Shown here piece after piece: positions 11,638 to 23,585 of a stretch of DNA of 64,000 nucleotides (positions within the stretch are counted from its first letter, which is position 1; each line of letters begins with the position of its first letter). The notes under the pieces are model-generated. The model had not been told where the DNA came from. It was given only the letters and a program-made list of their open reading frames with translations, and did not search any database. This DNA comes from Prosopocoilus inquinatus (taxonomy: Eukaryota; Arthropoda; Insecta; Coleoptera; Lucanidae): NCBI GenBank assembly GCA_036172665.1, contig CM069874.1, forward strand, positions 26,557,946 to 26,621,945, given 5' to 3'. The position numbers and the translations under genes were made by a program.

Positions 11638-11868
11638 CAAAACAGCCAAAAGTCACCGTGACATTGACATTTGTTGACAGTTATGACAATGACCTAACCT
11701 TTTCATTCGATCATTTCATCAATTTATTTAAAATATACAGTGAATCTCAAACAAAAACAATAGAATCTGTATCTCTGAAACCAGTAACTTTTGTAAAAGT
11801 ATAATATATATATAAGTATAAGTATTAGGTATTTAGCATCTATTTAAAGAGTGCTATCGCCAGTTAAA

Positions 11869-12004
11869 ATGTCTGTACAACTTTCAATAACACATCGTAA
11901 ATGCTTTATTATTGTTGACGCTTATACCAAGTGGTTCGAAGTTTTTATAATGGCAAGCACTAAAGCAGAGATAACAATAACTCTTTTATTACAGTATTTT
12001 CTCG
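11869..12004 (+). pseudogene. Ty3/gypsy integrase core fragment
   Basis: The translation includes FIIVDAYTKWFEVFIM followed by STKAEITITLLLQYF. This matches the first catalytic aspartate block of gypsy-type integrases (VDxxTKWxE) and the helix after it. The next aspartate (DNG block) is missing because the frame ends at 12042. Protease, reverse transcriptase and LTRs are absent nearby, so this is an isolated scrap of about 45 codons. Confidence 0.6.
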
Positions 12005-13871
12005 TTTTGGTTTATCTTAATTATCTAAATCTGATACTGTAAATTTGATTCTGTATCTCATGATGCAAAAATATACGCATTCGTCACAATTTTTAACTGT
12101 CCAAATATCTCAAAAACCGTTACATTTAAGCGCAGGGAAACCTTAACAAATTTTCCTAAGAATAATGTGTAGAATCGGAACATCCAATAAAAATATAGTG
12201 TCTCAGTTAAAATAAGAAAGCTAACTGCAGCTTGCTGCATAACTGGAAGTGATATAAAAGTGAAAATATTTTGATATGAAACATCTCTTCCTCCTAGGAC
12301 AGTATAGTAATTTTCGAGATGTTTATATGTTACTTTCTCCCGAAAACTTATAACAGGCCACTCAACTTGGCATACCCTGTATAAAACTGTAACAAATTAT
12401 TAAAATTTTCAAAGAAAATGCAACATACCGAAAAAAACTAATTAGAATAAACGTATGACGTTTATATTAAGATTGTTATGTTAAGCTTCTACATATAAAT
12501 TATAAATAGATTTTAAGTCTGCAGTTTTAAATTCCGTTTACCTACACATAAAGACTTCAAAAACAAACAAAAAATCGCAGTTTTAACAACGTACCTTTCG
12601 AAAAAAGCTCTGCTTGAAAACAACTTTGAAGTCTTTTATGTTCAACTGTGGATTGCCCCGACGTACTGCTAATTAGAGTTAATTGCAGACGGCCAGTATT
12701 TCACGGGAAAAATCGCACGTGCGTGTGCGTAGTACCTACATACGTCCGAGAACGTAATGGAATCGCTAACGTTATTTATGGTGAGCAAATACGCATCAGC
12801 GGTCGTTCAATATTCTATCAAAGTGGACCGGACCTACTCCCCTAAAACCCACAGGTAATTATCGAATTGGTCTTTAATGAAAAGAGGGTTTCAGCGTGCG
12901 CTAAACTGTATTTTTATTTTCTCCCCTGCCGGTGTTATAACAATTTAAGCAAAGAAAACCTTTCTGTTAAAGTGAAATTAATTTCCAATTTTTAACATTT
13001 TAGATAACTTTAGTGGAATGTTAAAAGTATCATTTTATTTTTGTCTAAAATTATAATCGAGAAAATTAATTCGTAGGGCGGTTAACACACATCTAAGTAG
13101 CAGCAATGCTCGTCTCGTGAAGATCCACTTCTACGGCGGATGGCCATAGGTGATCACTTCTAAACCATGACATCTATTGGTGCAGACTGTGTATTCCCAT
13201 ATATCGAATTTCTGTTTTTGGATTGCACGCAGACTGTGCAAACAGGTGGCTTGCTTCCAATTCCAATAATTGAACTTCAGAAGACCGCTTGACTTGCATC
13301 ACTTGCATGCTGTCAAGATGGGTGAGGTCGGTTTACTTAATGAAAGATATACTTTTCTGTAATGAATTCTAAAATATCAAGGAAAATGATGAAATTTATA
13401 GTTGCTTAAAGGCTCCACATAGGATATCTTATGGTGCACATGAGCGATAATTTTTTGACAATCGTCTCACGTACTTATCGCATATTTATCACGTATTTAT
13501 CACATCGCTGTACTCATCACATCTATTGCTAAGAGGAAGTTTTCAGCGAGATAATGCAAAACAGTTCAACATTTTTAACTTAAGAAAATATTTATAGCAA
13601 GCGTAATGGAAAACGTTGAAAATATTGCATTGGGCTTCAAGGTTCTTGAATTGTACGAACTTTTAAACTGAGCACGTGGGAAGCACGATGGGTAGGCGAC
13701 ATTGGTCGACATTTTAGATGATCGGTGATGTCACCTCGAGAGTGCCTGGAACTAGATGCGCCAGGAATATACGGAGTGATCAAAGTTACTGCGGCACTAT
13801 TGCTAATTAGTTATTTTCGGAGCTACGAATTCGTTCAATAGCAAAAGTGAACTGTTTATACTCGGAATTAT
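12005..13871. other. No gene; short inverted repeat and possible transposon end
   Basis: An inverted pair, cataaagacttcaaa near 12547 and tttgaagtcttttatg near 12625, brackets about 65 nt. The string ggcataccctgtataaaa near 12367 resembles a Tc1/mariner-type terminus. A GC-richer patch at 12640-12850 has a 65-codon open frame with no family resemblance. Nothing else is recognisable. Confidence 0.45.
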
Positions 13872-14110
13872 TTCAGTGGTGATATCAAAGAAACAATTTT
13901 ACATCGCATTCTCAAAATACTTGCCTATGTAAAGGTTTCTTTAATGGAATAGCCTGTATATTTTATTGACAAATAAAAGAACATAAGATTCTAAAAACAA
14001 ATAATTAATTACTATTTCACACTTAAACGAAAAAATAATAAAGGAGTTATTGCGGTATTCGTAGTCATCATTTACAAAAAAAATCATTAAAAATTTGCTA
14101 CAAATCGGGT
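13872..14110 (+). repeat. Dispersed repeat, copy A
   Basis: agtggtgatatcaaagaaac, ctcaaaatacttgc, ttctttaatggaa and a downstream AT-rich part ending in a long A run match copy B at 30308-30530 in the same orientation, about 80% identical over roughly 220 bp. A string agcctgta inside suggests it is part of a transposon family. Confidence 0.7.
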
Positions 14111-14541
14111 AAATTGCATTGTAGCGATTTCGGCCCTACTTGGGCAGAGCAATTCCAGAATTTCACCATAATCTAACGTATTCGGCCTGCTTAACGTATT
14201 CACAGCGCTTAATTATAAATTACAGCTTAGTCTTTTAAGCTATCACTCACATATCAATGCAGATACAATTAGCATGTCATTGCATAATTTTTAAGTCAGC
14301 TTCAAGTTGGATATATGAGGTTCTTAAGCATCCTATGTTTGGCTATTTCAGCAATAATGTCTTTGTGATTCGTCCTGAAGGTGAATTAGTAATAATAGTA
14401 CACAATAGTACACAAAAGAGCATGGAATATCGGCGCCATTTTACAATACCGGTATTCATTCGATATTTAAATTTAAAATACCGTGATTCCGGGATTTCGG
14501 TATTTTTATTTTTTGGTATTGAAATAAAATATGATATTATA
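14111..14541. other. No gene seen
   Basis: A 125-codon open frame (14257-14634) runs into the repeat at 14542 and has no family motif, so I do not call it a gene. Confidence 0.45.
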
Positions 14542-15550
14542 CCGGGTGATTCAGTTTGGTACTTGCGGCCCCATATCTTCTTTATTTTAATAAAAATATA
14601 TATTAATCCCTATATATTTTTAAATAGCTTCTAAAACTACGTTAGATGAGTTACATATATCATAATTACCATAAGGTATGTCAAATGCGATAGTTAACTT
14701 TTTTTGTAATAACATCATATATTTTTTATGAGCGATTCTTGTAAAGCGTCTTCTTGTCTATACTACTGAATATAAAATGTTTATAGTTCCATAAGAAAGT
14801 TTCTGAGAAAAAAGCTATGAAAACAGCGGGGGCATTAAAGGTAGGTGGACCTAAAAAAATATGTAATAATATAATATAATAATAATGTCATAAATAAAAA
14901 GTTGACTATCGAAATTTTGATATGCCTTATGGTAATCATGATATATTTAACTCATCTAATGTAGTTTTATAAGCCATTCAAAAATATACCGGGTGTCTCA
15001 TAACCTACGAAGGAGATTAAAAGGGTAGCTAGGGGAGATCAAATTAAAGATTTTTTTATTAATAAATTTTTCGTAAATAATTGAACACTGCTTTACAATA
15101 AACAATTATTTTAAAAAATGTAATCACGTTAAAGTCACGGCTATTTCATTTTTTCTTTTAATGCACAAAAACTGATTTTCATCTCGTTGTGCATCGCCCA
15201 CTAATTAAAAATAAAACTAGGGAACAGAATAACAGATAAATTTTATGAATGGTGGTTTTGATAAATTTAGAGTTTATTTAATAATAAAGTGGCATTTTGT
15301 GAAATAATTTTTATTAATTAAGAATCTATAGGCAAATTAAAGAAGAAATTAAGAAAGTTAAACTGTTGTAACTTTCTTATTATTGGGTTTTGGTCAAAAG
15401 CGAATTAAGAAAAAAGCTTTATTTTGATGTCCTACAGCTGCCCTTTCAATCTCCTGCGTAGGTTGTGAGACACCCAGTATAAGGTTTAATATATGTTTTT
15501 ATTAAAATAAAGAACATATGGGGCCGCGAATACCGAACTGAATCACCCGG
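14542..15550. mobile_element. Foldback MITE interrupted by a second MITE
   Basis: The left arm (14542 to about 14708, starting ccgggtgattcagt) is matched by an inverted right arm split into two pieces, about 14911-14988 and 15478-15550 (ending actgaatcacccgg). TA flanks both ends (14540-14541, 15551-15552). The gap in the right arm is exactly the insertion at 14989-15477. Arms are about 160 bp and roughly 85% identical. No transposase is encoded. Confidence 0.8.
14989..15477. mobile_element. Nested MITE inside the 14542 foldback
   Basis: The terminal inverted repeats begin ccgggtgtctcataacctac on the left and, read inversely, ctgggtgtctcacaacctac on the right, and extend for about 35 bp. TA flanks both ends (14987-14988, 15478-15479). 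It is 489 bp and non-coding. Its insertion postdates the outer element because it splits that element's right arm. Confidence 0.8.
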
Positions 15551-16112
15551 TACAGTACTAAAGATAAAGAGGAATGGCACAAGAAATGTTCTTAAAAAGA
15601 AAATTGAAACACAATCGTATTAAAACTAAAATTAGTGTCATTATAAATATTTAGTCAACTATTTTGTTAACTAACAATAAATAACTAAATTAAAAATAAA
15701 GTTTATGTCTTTGTGATACTACACTAATCAAAAAATAAAAATAAATAATGATAATAAATATACAGCCAACTTGGTTAAAATTTTACAAAAACCAAAATCT
15801 CCTCATTTATTTTTTTTTATTTTATCGTTTTTTGTTAATTAAGATATTGAGATGCAGTTTGAACTAATTTACATGATAATTTAAGTACTTTTATAGGCAC
15901 TTAATAAAACCAATTTCATTTTTGCAAATTTTCTACCTAACCCTAAAATTTTAAATTGGTACCCCTTAATTTTTTTGGCCCTTTTAAGAAAGATTTTTTT
16001 TTCTGAATGCAATGATGTATCACATGATAAGGAGACTTCTTAAAAATTTTGAGAAACCGAAGAGAAATCGCTAGAGCCATGATCACAAAAACTTTGTTTC
16101 TTGTTTATCAAG
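15551..16112. other. No gene seen
   Basis: Very AT-rich sequence with homopolymer runs; no recognisable feature. Confidence 0.5.
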
Positions 16113-16278
16113 TTAGGCTGCAGTGCCACTGACTGATGGCAGCCAATGGTGTGCGAGCGATTAAAATTTTAAACCAATATCACATCAGCTAGGAGTATGT
16201 TGTGTCAAAAAGATATTCTATCTGAAATGAAATTTTTAATCGCTTGTACACGATTGTCCACGAACGATCAGTGGAACT
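16113..16278. mobile_element. Probable decayed foldback MITE
   Basis: gtgtgcgagcgattaaaatt near 16150 is matched in inverse by aatttttaatcgcttgtaca near 16229. The outer parts (gtgccactgactgatgg; cgatcagtggaactg) pair loosely. It is about 165 bp with substantial divergence between arms. Confidence 0.5.
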
Positions 16279-17650
16279 GTAGCTTCTTCTGTGTAGCCTT
16301 TTCTGGATACTGAGCTTCGTATATTTCACGAGTAAGTTCTACGTTCTTGTAGCACTTGGTATACGAATAGTCGCGATCAAGTGAATTGAGGCCTGTTTAC
16401 AGTTCTGCAATCCTTGCATTACATATACGTCTTCAATAAATTCAAAAACAAATCTTTACAAAACTGTCGACTTGTCGCACACAAATCCTGATGAATCTTT
16501 AGCACAAGTCTTCGACAAATACTAGTGCAGAATATCGTTTATACTGTGTGACTTGTTCGCTACATAGGTTATCTAGTATTTAATAATAATAAAAAACTGT
16601 GGCTGATGGATGATGACGACCAATTTTAGTTTTTGGTAGCGGGCGCTCATTATTACTATGCTCTTTTTGGATCACTCCATCATCACAAACCATCAGCTCG
16701 CTTAATAATTGAAAACAGCTAACTATTCTGCACATGCGTAAGTACATTTGTATGGTCTGCGATCGCAGTGTTTTCCATTAATTTGGAATACAAATGTATC
16801 CTATAAAACATGTCGGATACATGTCAAATAAATGAAAAACGTAATACTTGTATGAAACAAATTTCATATTCGTTCCAGTCTTAACAGACAACATGTAATA
16901 CATATATGTACAGGGTGGGCAGAAGATTGTGGCGTTATTATTGAAAATTTTTGAAACCTGTGTACGCAATAACATACATATCGGTCAGATGCACGATCTA
17001 AAATTATTTAGACCTATACAGAGTGTTCTGTAAGAGTGTGACGACCCTAACATGTGTTTTTTTTTTTAAATTGAACAACCTGTATATTATTGCACTATTA
17101 GATGTATCCTTATCAGTGAACGAAAATAATATAAGGTTTTATAGACCTAAAGTTTATCTTTCTCGAGATATTGACAATTAACCGGTAAAAAATGGAAAAA
17201 TTTGCTACTCCATAAATTAGTTATTTTTAAATATTTTGCTTTGAATTTTAGTGGATACATTATTTAACTTTTAGAAAACACAAATGTGTAATCAACTCGA
17301 AATTTTTCCGGGTACTTTACACAGGGTGATGCACAATTACCATTTTTCAAAAAAAAATTAAATGGAATGTCCTATATATGAGCATACATATAGCTTAAAA
17401 CATCCCTTACTAAGGTTTTCAATAGTACAAGACTTTTTACGTATGACTCTTAAACTTTGAACGTAGAAATTTTTTTAATTTACATCTTTAAAATATGAGT
17501 TATAATTGTAATTTAATTAACAAAATTGATTTTTTTGTGTTTCTACTGGCGTAAATTTTTATAGTTGAAATACTCATATTTTTTATTTTTTACTATGCCC
17601 ACAAATAAACCATCGTTTGAATAGTAACAGTTACAAATACAGTTAACCAG
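16279..17650. other. No gene; several transposon-end-like strings
   Basis: Strings such as tacagggtgggcagaag (16911), aacaacctgtatatta (17083) and acacagggtgatgcac (17321) resemble terminal repeats of insect MITEs, and the first resembles the inverse of 31715-31733. I could not pair them into complete elements. Confidence 0.4.
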
Positions 17651-17805
17651 TGGTCACCCCGATCCCGGGATTTAACACCCCTTGGCTTTTATTTCCGGAG
17701 AACAGTAAAAATATGGGAGTATTTTAAATTGTAACAACAATGGAGAATTACGTGAAGCAGTTATAGCAGTTTCAGAATTAATGACCAGGCACTGTGAGCA
17801 ATTAC
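17651..17805 (+). pseudogene. Tc1/mariner transposase C-terminal fragment
   Basis: From 17651 the translation gives WSPRSRDLTPLGFYFRRTVK, the third catalytic block of a mariner-like transposase with the final aspartate replaced by glycine (PLG where PLD is expected). After a frameshift it continues ELREAVIAVSELMTRHCE, the usual C-terminal helix. Only about 50 codons survive. The terminus-like string at 17321 may belong to it. Confidence 0.6.
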
Positions 17806-18135
17806 TTTCTTTTGTTTTATTTTTGTTTTACAAGTAAAAGCAACTTTTATTTTTCCTCGCTTGCTTTGATGCTGTAACATCCTTATTTTTTATCCGATTT
17901 TAAGAAATGATACATCAAACAAAATCGTTTTAAAAACATCTGACCTGACCGTTTCAATTTTGTCAAGGTTAATATTGACTGTTATTGAAGTTTATTTAAG
18001 GAATTAAGTTACTTATTTGTTGAAGTCAGGCCTGTTGTACTGTCTTTTTTATTGTCATATTGGTTATTATTTGTTTTGGAGTACGATCTATGGTTTTGTT
18101 GCGACGAACAATTTTATTTTGGTTGTGAGAGTGGA

Positions 18136-20531
18136 TCATTCTCCTGGGAATTTTTCGAAATTTTGGCGCTCGCTGGAGTCTTTGGAAAACAGTTCTGCAA
18201 TGGTGTAGAAATCGGCTAGAGTCACTCCTCTTAGCGTCCTTGAACTTTGACCTCGCTCATCTCCAACTGAAAACTAACTCGGGACAGCTGATTGTCTTCT
18301 TCAGCGTTAATTTACTACCGTTTTTCCTTAATGAAAGAAAGTGAACAATGTATTCAGTTACTAGCGTCTTGCTGATTGTAACGAACGTATCATCAAGTCA
18401 GCTCATTTGTGCGTGAACAGACTGATTAAACATAAACGTTTTAAACTTTTAATTTAAGACACGTTTCCGAACATTTTATGAAAGTTGAAACAAAATTTTC
18501 TCAGCGATCAAAATAAATTTATTCTTTCCTAGGACATTAATTTTAGGACAAGCAAAAGCTATAAAGAATGACTCATTTTTCAAAAACTCAAAAATAAAAA
18601 CGGTCTTAATCCGTGGAGATAATTATATAAATGTTTCTTGAACAGCAAAGAATTAAATTTAAAGAAAACAATGGATACATGAAAATGTAATCCCAACAGC
18701 CTTATTTCATAAATGTTACAGCTTATAGACTTTTTCTTAACAATGTTTATTGCAAACCTTTGTCAGGTCCTTCGTTTACTTTCCTTTAATAGAAAACAGC
18801 ACGCAGGAGGAAAATTGCCTCAGGCAACGTTGCACCAGCTGTTTACACAAAAAATTCACGGGCCGTTTATCTTATTTCATTCTAACTTCCCTGCTTTCTA
18901 GTGCACGTAATCTTCATTAAGAACATCATTTGCAACGATCCATACTTAATGAAGTTACCTTCTAGCAACTACTTTATCAATTTTCACTACTCATTAAATA
19001 TCTTTTTTTATTTATCCAATTCGTCGTGAGAGCGCCACGTCGATATGGACAATATTTTAAGTTTATTGTGAGCACTAATGGATAGCATACCTGGTGGTCG
19101 TTTATTAGAGTGCAATGCTTTTAAGTTTTAATTCAATTTTATGTACTCTCGCTCCGAAAATGTAATGTAATAGATAAATTTGCAATTTATATTAGGAATG
19201 CAATATAATTTTAATTGTATTAATACCAAAATTCTAGTTTGCATACAAAAAAAAGAAACTTTAATTGAAAAAACCTAGGACCCGTTTTGTTATCATATGT
19301 GGTTTCAATTATAATCACCGTGTATGATTGGAGTAATTTCATAAACAATAATAGGAATGTAAGTCGAAAATGCCTACAAAATTATTAGGATCACAGTATA
19401 ATCTAGAGGACTTATATAGGACACTAAAAGAAATTCACAGTAAAAACAAATTCTATTGAAGCTGAACATTTTGATAGAGTGCCTGAAACCTTTTTTTTTC
19501 CATCGGATGAAAGAGTGATTGGTTAGTATAAAAAATTGCGTGTAATAAAAATTTCACTAAGTTATTTCGAATAATAAGAGATTCCAAGGATTCCGAATTT
19601 TTGACCCAAAAAATAAAGGGGAATGAGACCCGCTTGCGTCACCGTGCACTTCCTTAGAGAAAAATCCAAATAAAGTGCTCAAAATGATAACGTTACATTT
19701 TCTTGCGTACTTACTGGGTTTCTGAACTAAATTGTGCTCCAAGTTGCCTTGTTTAACAATATGAATTCAACTTTTGTTGGCGAGTAGTTGAAATGTTATC
19801 TGTTTCACATCTGATTTGTAAACAAAGTATCAGCAATCCAAGAAATTTAGAAAACACTATTAAATTTGGTCATAAATTTGATATTATTGCAGTTTTTTAA
19901 AACTAACTTATAAAATAATATAGGTAGACGTCACATTGTGAGGGGTCGTTTAGAGCATCATGAATGCTGGAATCAAGATGACGTGTAATTTCTGATGCTA
20001 TTAGGAGTGTTACAAATCGGTAAATATCAAATATAGGGAAACGGGAGAAGTGTCGGAACGTCATAGATGAAAAGTTCGTGTTATAACAAGGCAGGAAGAT
20101 CACATGCAATTAATAGCTACAAGGCAACCAAAAATTACTGCTTCTGAAATCGTTGGAAGGTTGCACGAAACACACGTGTTGGCTAGATTTTTTTTTGTTT
20201 AAATATTATAGAGAAACAATATTATCTGAGGACGGAGTTACAATAAACATTCACTCACCATTGGTTAGGTCTCTCATTCCTAATGTTCTTTCTTTCTTTT
20301 TCGCTTCTCTGACCGCAACAGGCGCTGAGAGTAAACGTCTTAGCCTCCGGTCATCGCATTCCAATTCGATAAGGACCATGCAAATTATAAGTAACCAACC
20401 CTTTACGAGTATCTATTCAGTAAAATGGAACATACTACTTACCGTGGCCGTTTTCCCGGCCTCACCTGCTCCAGCGGCGAATCTAGAAGCTGTAGCTCAC
20501 TTATAATGATATTGGACACTGAGGAAGTCAT
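18136..20531 (-). CDS. Candidate spliced minus-strand gene, unidentified
   Basis: Three exon-like segments have compatible phases. 20443-20531 starts ATG (MTSSVSNIIISELQLLDSPL, ending in a basic GKRPR) and stops at ACG|gtaagtag. 20259-20308 codes EAKKKERTLGMRDLTN between a gcggtcag acceptor and ATG|gtgagtga. 18136-18266 follows gttagttttcag, reads GDERGQSSRTLRGVTLADFY and then a hydrophilic tail to a TGA. A possible polyadenylation signal AATAAA lies at 18113-18118. The model gives about 89 residues and no domain I recognise. The first segment could instead begin at an acceptor near 20519 and join an upstream exon. Chance open frames in GC-richer DNA are a real alternative. Confidence 0.25.
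18267..20258. other. Stretch between candidate exons, no other feature
   Basis: About 2 kb that would be an intron of the candidate minus-strand gene. I see no transposon or coding segment that I can name. Confidence 0.35.
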
Positions 20532-21160
20532 CCTCGCACGTTGACTTCTTATCTTCGCATGCATTACCCCCCACATTCACCTGTGGATACAAAACCCATC
20601 TTTCCCGATGGATATTAGCATGCCTTACCTCCCGAGCATACGTTCTCAGGATCAGTTGATACATCGATTGCCTGAGTGTCAAGCACCACTCCGTACCAGT
20701 CCAATAACATCATCACGTCAGAACTTTCTGGATAGCTCAATGCCATCACCTGGTCAGGAATGCAATCAACCGAATTCCCATTCACAATGAATTCAGAATA
20801 GAGCTAATTGCTTTGCCGATACCGTGCTCTTCATCGGCGCTGCGTGCACGCCGCAGCAAGAGCCCCGATTCTCCTACTAGAATACCTCCGCATAACTCGT
20901 GACTCATGACCCTCAAACCGCATTGCCAATCGTGAAAATGTACCGCCCTAACACGTCTGCCAGAATATACCATCTCAGGTCATATTCTGCAGACACCGTC
21001 TATTTCATGTCCGGTAACACATCGCGGCCACCACAGGTATCACCAGGCCCATCCATGGCCCCGTTTACCGACACTTTTCGCCTTCCGCGCTAACCCTTGG
21101 AAGACCGCCGTCTATGCCGTTTCTTTGCTGTCAAGACTGAACACACCCCCATATCATATT
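20532..21160. other. GC-richer island with overlapping open frames
   Basis: Base composition is clearly richer in G and C than the flanks, and both strands carry 60-codon open frames. On the minus strand, 20626-20760 reads VMALSYPESSDVMMLLDWYG and onward between a ttcctgaccag acceptor and a GAG|gtaagg donor, and its phase would permit joining to a segment starting at 20518. Another minus frame near 20920-21000 reads EYDLRWYILADVLGRYIFTI. I do not recognise a family. It may be more exons of the candidate gene, a decayed gene or an old element. Confidence 0.35.
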
Positions 21161-22519
21161 ACCAAACTAATAACGTAAACAAATATGCTAGTGCTTCAGA
21201 GATATCCCGAGAATGCATAAACTTTCATAAATTCTGAACTTCTAAATTAAATAACTACAACACACGGTACAATAATCAGTTATCAAACAGTGCGAAATCG
21301 CTTATATGAGATTAACCTTCGTCCTAGATGACCTTTGAGGTATCCACGCGGCCAGAATTAATTTTGTAACGAATCATCTTGAATGGACAGAAGACCAATG
21401 AGGAAATGTAATATTTGGTGACAAGTTTCGCTTAAGTTCACATCCTGATTGATCCCGTATTTTTTTACTGCTAGTCATTATAATAATTTAGTTCCAATCT
21501 GTGGTTCTTCTGCAAACAATTCTCAGTTGAAGAAGCAGAAATTATAACAAGGGAATGACCAGCTAACTCGCCTGACTAACATGCCTGAGATATAGTAAAG
21601 CGACAAATTATGTATAGCCTATGTGTATAGGTCAAGCACAAAACCGCGAAGAGTTATTCAATTGTTTACAAAACCTCTGGAGAGAAACACCTCAAGAGAA
21701 AATTAATGGTCTTATAATGATTAAGCCAGGCCGGTGCAGGGCCATCGTCAACAACAGAAAAAGATACTAAATATTAATTTTTGGATAATTTGAGTTCACT
21801 TGTATATTTTCAAAATTATTAGCTTCTTGTTATTCTTATTATTACATAAGTGTAGCAAATAAAAACTAAATAGCAAGTTTTAGATGAATTTAGTTTTAAT
21901 ACGATCACGATATGTGCTTAACTCGTAGGTATTTTTGAGTAGAAATAAAAAAAAGAAAAACTTTTAAAACATCCTGCCTACAGTTCCGAATCTTACCCAA
22001 GCGACACCATTTCGTTTTTTAAACAGTTAATATACGTCAGCCAGGATTATTTTTGGTATTGGCATGCATATAAAACGCCAAAAATACTCGAATTTTAAGG
22101 GAATTATTACCTCAGAATAGAAGCTATTCGTTAACTGCAGTCTGTTTATTAATTTGGAGGAGTACTTTGAAATTTTGGCGGTAAAAAAGTTTCGTCAATG
22201 TTAGCTGGCCAGAATTGACCAATAACAAAGCTCGTTTTCTCCGAATTAAGAAAAAACACAGTATAAACGTTTTTAATTACCTCGGAATAGACGCGATTGG
22301 TCAATTAAACGTTTCCTACTTAGACTAAATTCAGAACGTGTTTTAGACAAATTCTATACCCGGTATTTTACATAGTTATTTCTTCAGCTTAATAAGAAAA
22401 CACACCATTGATGTATCAGTCTCAAAAGTAACTTGCTTATCTTCTATGTTTAATGTTTTTATTAAACCTGAGTGCGCAGCTCGAGCTGTTTCCATACACT
22501 CCGCAGTTACACTCCATCT
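21161..22519. other. No gene; imperfect tandem unit
   Basis: A motif near 22105 (ttacctcagaatagaagcta) recurs loosely near 22280 (ttacctcggaatagacgcga). The right end may contain eroded downstream gag/pol sequence of the gypsy relic, but no motif is recognisable. Confidence 0.4.
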
Positions 22520-22933
22520 TGTTTTCGTCTTGTTACTGGTTCACTTGTTTTGTTCTTTGCCGGGTTTCTTTGTTTGTACAGACCCTGGCAAAGTGTCTTT
22601 TCTTTCCACATGTGTAATATGTCACTGATTTTCTAATCTCTTCCACATCTGAAGCTGAATTTTTTCTTTTCTGACTCTATCTGTTCTCTTCCTCTAATTT
22701 TTTTATTTCTCGTTAATGAATTTATACTGACAAATACCTTGTCAATATTCTGATTTATTTTAGTAGCGAGGAACTTTGTTTGCTGTTGCTAACACCATTG
22801 ACACAGCAATGTTGACCATTTCATTCAAAGTTAATCTTGATTCTACAAGCAGCTTCTGTCGTATGGCTTCACTTGCTACTCCCACAGACTAATTGATCTC
22901 TCAAAGCATCATCCAGAAAATTGACAAACGTAC
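22520..22933 (-). pseudogene. Ty3/gypsy gag relic, C-terminal part
   Basis: Read on the minus strand, this starts FVNFLDDALRDQLVCG, then VASEAIRQKLLVESRLTLNE after a 1-base shift, which is the typical end of the gypsy capsid region. A stretch later comes a zinc-knuckle remnant, CGKKRHFARVC, which keeps the C-x4-H-x4-C spacing but has lost the first cysteine (YYTC). Several stops and frameshifts interrupt it. It continues the gag segment at 26083-26398 across the 22934-26078 insertion. Confidence 0.75.
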
Positions 22934-23167
22934 AAGGTGACTATGCGAGAATTCCTACCCCCTTTAACTCTTTTATTTTTGATTTCAGGAAAAAATATTT
23001 AATAGAAAACTTATAGGGACTAATTCAAAGTATCTCTGTGTGCTCACAAAAAAAACAATAAATGGTCGGATAAACGAGATATAAACTAAACTTATTTTTT
23101 TTATGGAACGTCCTGTATATTATTACGCTTTACGATTCTAAATTAAATTCTAATGAAACTACCTGTG

Positions 23168-23585
23168 TAATAAAACTAATAATGTAGAAGGTGTCTGTCA
23201 AATAATTCTGATTTAATTTATTTTACTTTTGAATTTTAGAAATAGAAAACTTGAATAATGAATCTTTTATACTAAATCTAAATCTAAGAGATGCGATTAA
23301 AAACGTGATAAAAAGTTACACTTTGCATAAAAAAAGTTGCGAACGCTTTGAATATGTTATACGTTAGAATTTCAGTTATCTTTTAAAGTTCAATTTTTCC
23401 GAAATATTTTTCGTTTCCAGTTTAAAAGTTATTTTTTAAAAAACATCTAAATCGATTTAATATGTTAATGGTAAAATTTTATTTATTCTACAACTTCTTT
23501 TATCCTTTTTCTTTCTAAAATTAGAAATAAAAAAAATAGCAGGAATTATTTTATAGACAGCTTCTACATTATTAGTTTTATTATA
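23168..23585. mobile_element. Short TIR element in the nested stack
   Basis: taataaaactaataatgtag at 23169 and its inverse, ctacattattagttttatta, ending at 23583, form terminal repeats of about 37 bp. The element is about 418 bp and non-coding, and it directly abuts the TA-flanked element that begins at 23586. Confidence 0.7.

Noticed and set aside
12648..12845. 65-codon plus frame in a GC-richer patch with a gcag|ac acceptor and gtgagc donor nearby
   Set aside because: The peptide has no recognisable family, and the putative acceptor has a poor pyrimidine tract. It is not enough for an exon call.
14257..14634. 125-codon plus frame
   Set aside because: Its 3' part is the left arm of the foldback MITE at 14542, and the rest has low-complexity composition with no motif.
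20443..20480. Minus-strand Walker A-like string GAGEAGKT near the candidate exon
   Set aside because: It lies in a different frame from the phase-consistent exon chain and has no other GTPase or ATPase motifs around it. An 8-residue match in GC-rich DNA is expected by chance.
20301..20506. Plus-strand open frame of 117 codons with a strong pyrimidine-tract acceptor just upstream of 20321
   Set aside because: The pyrimidine tract is the complement of the Lys-rich minus-strand segment, and the plus frame shows no domain. I treated it as a shadow of the minus-strand candidate.
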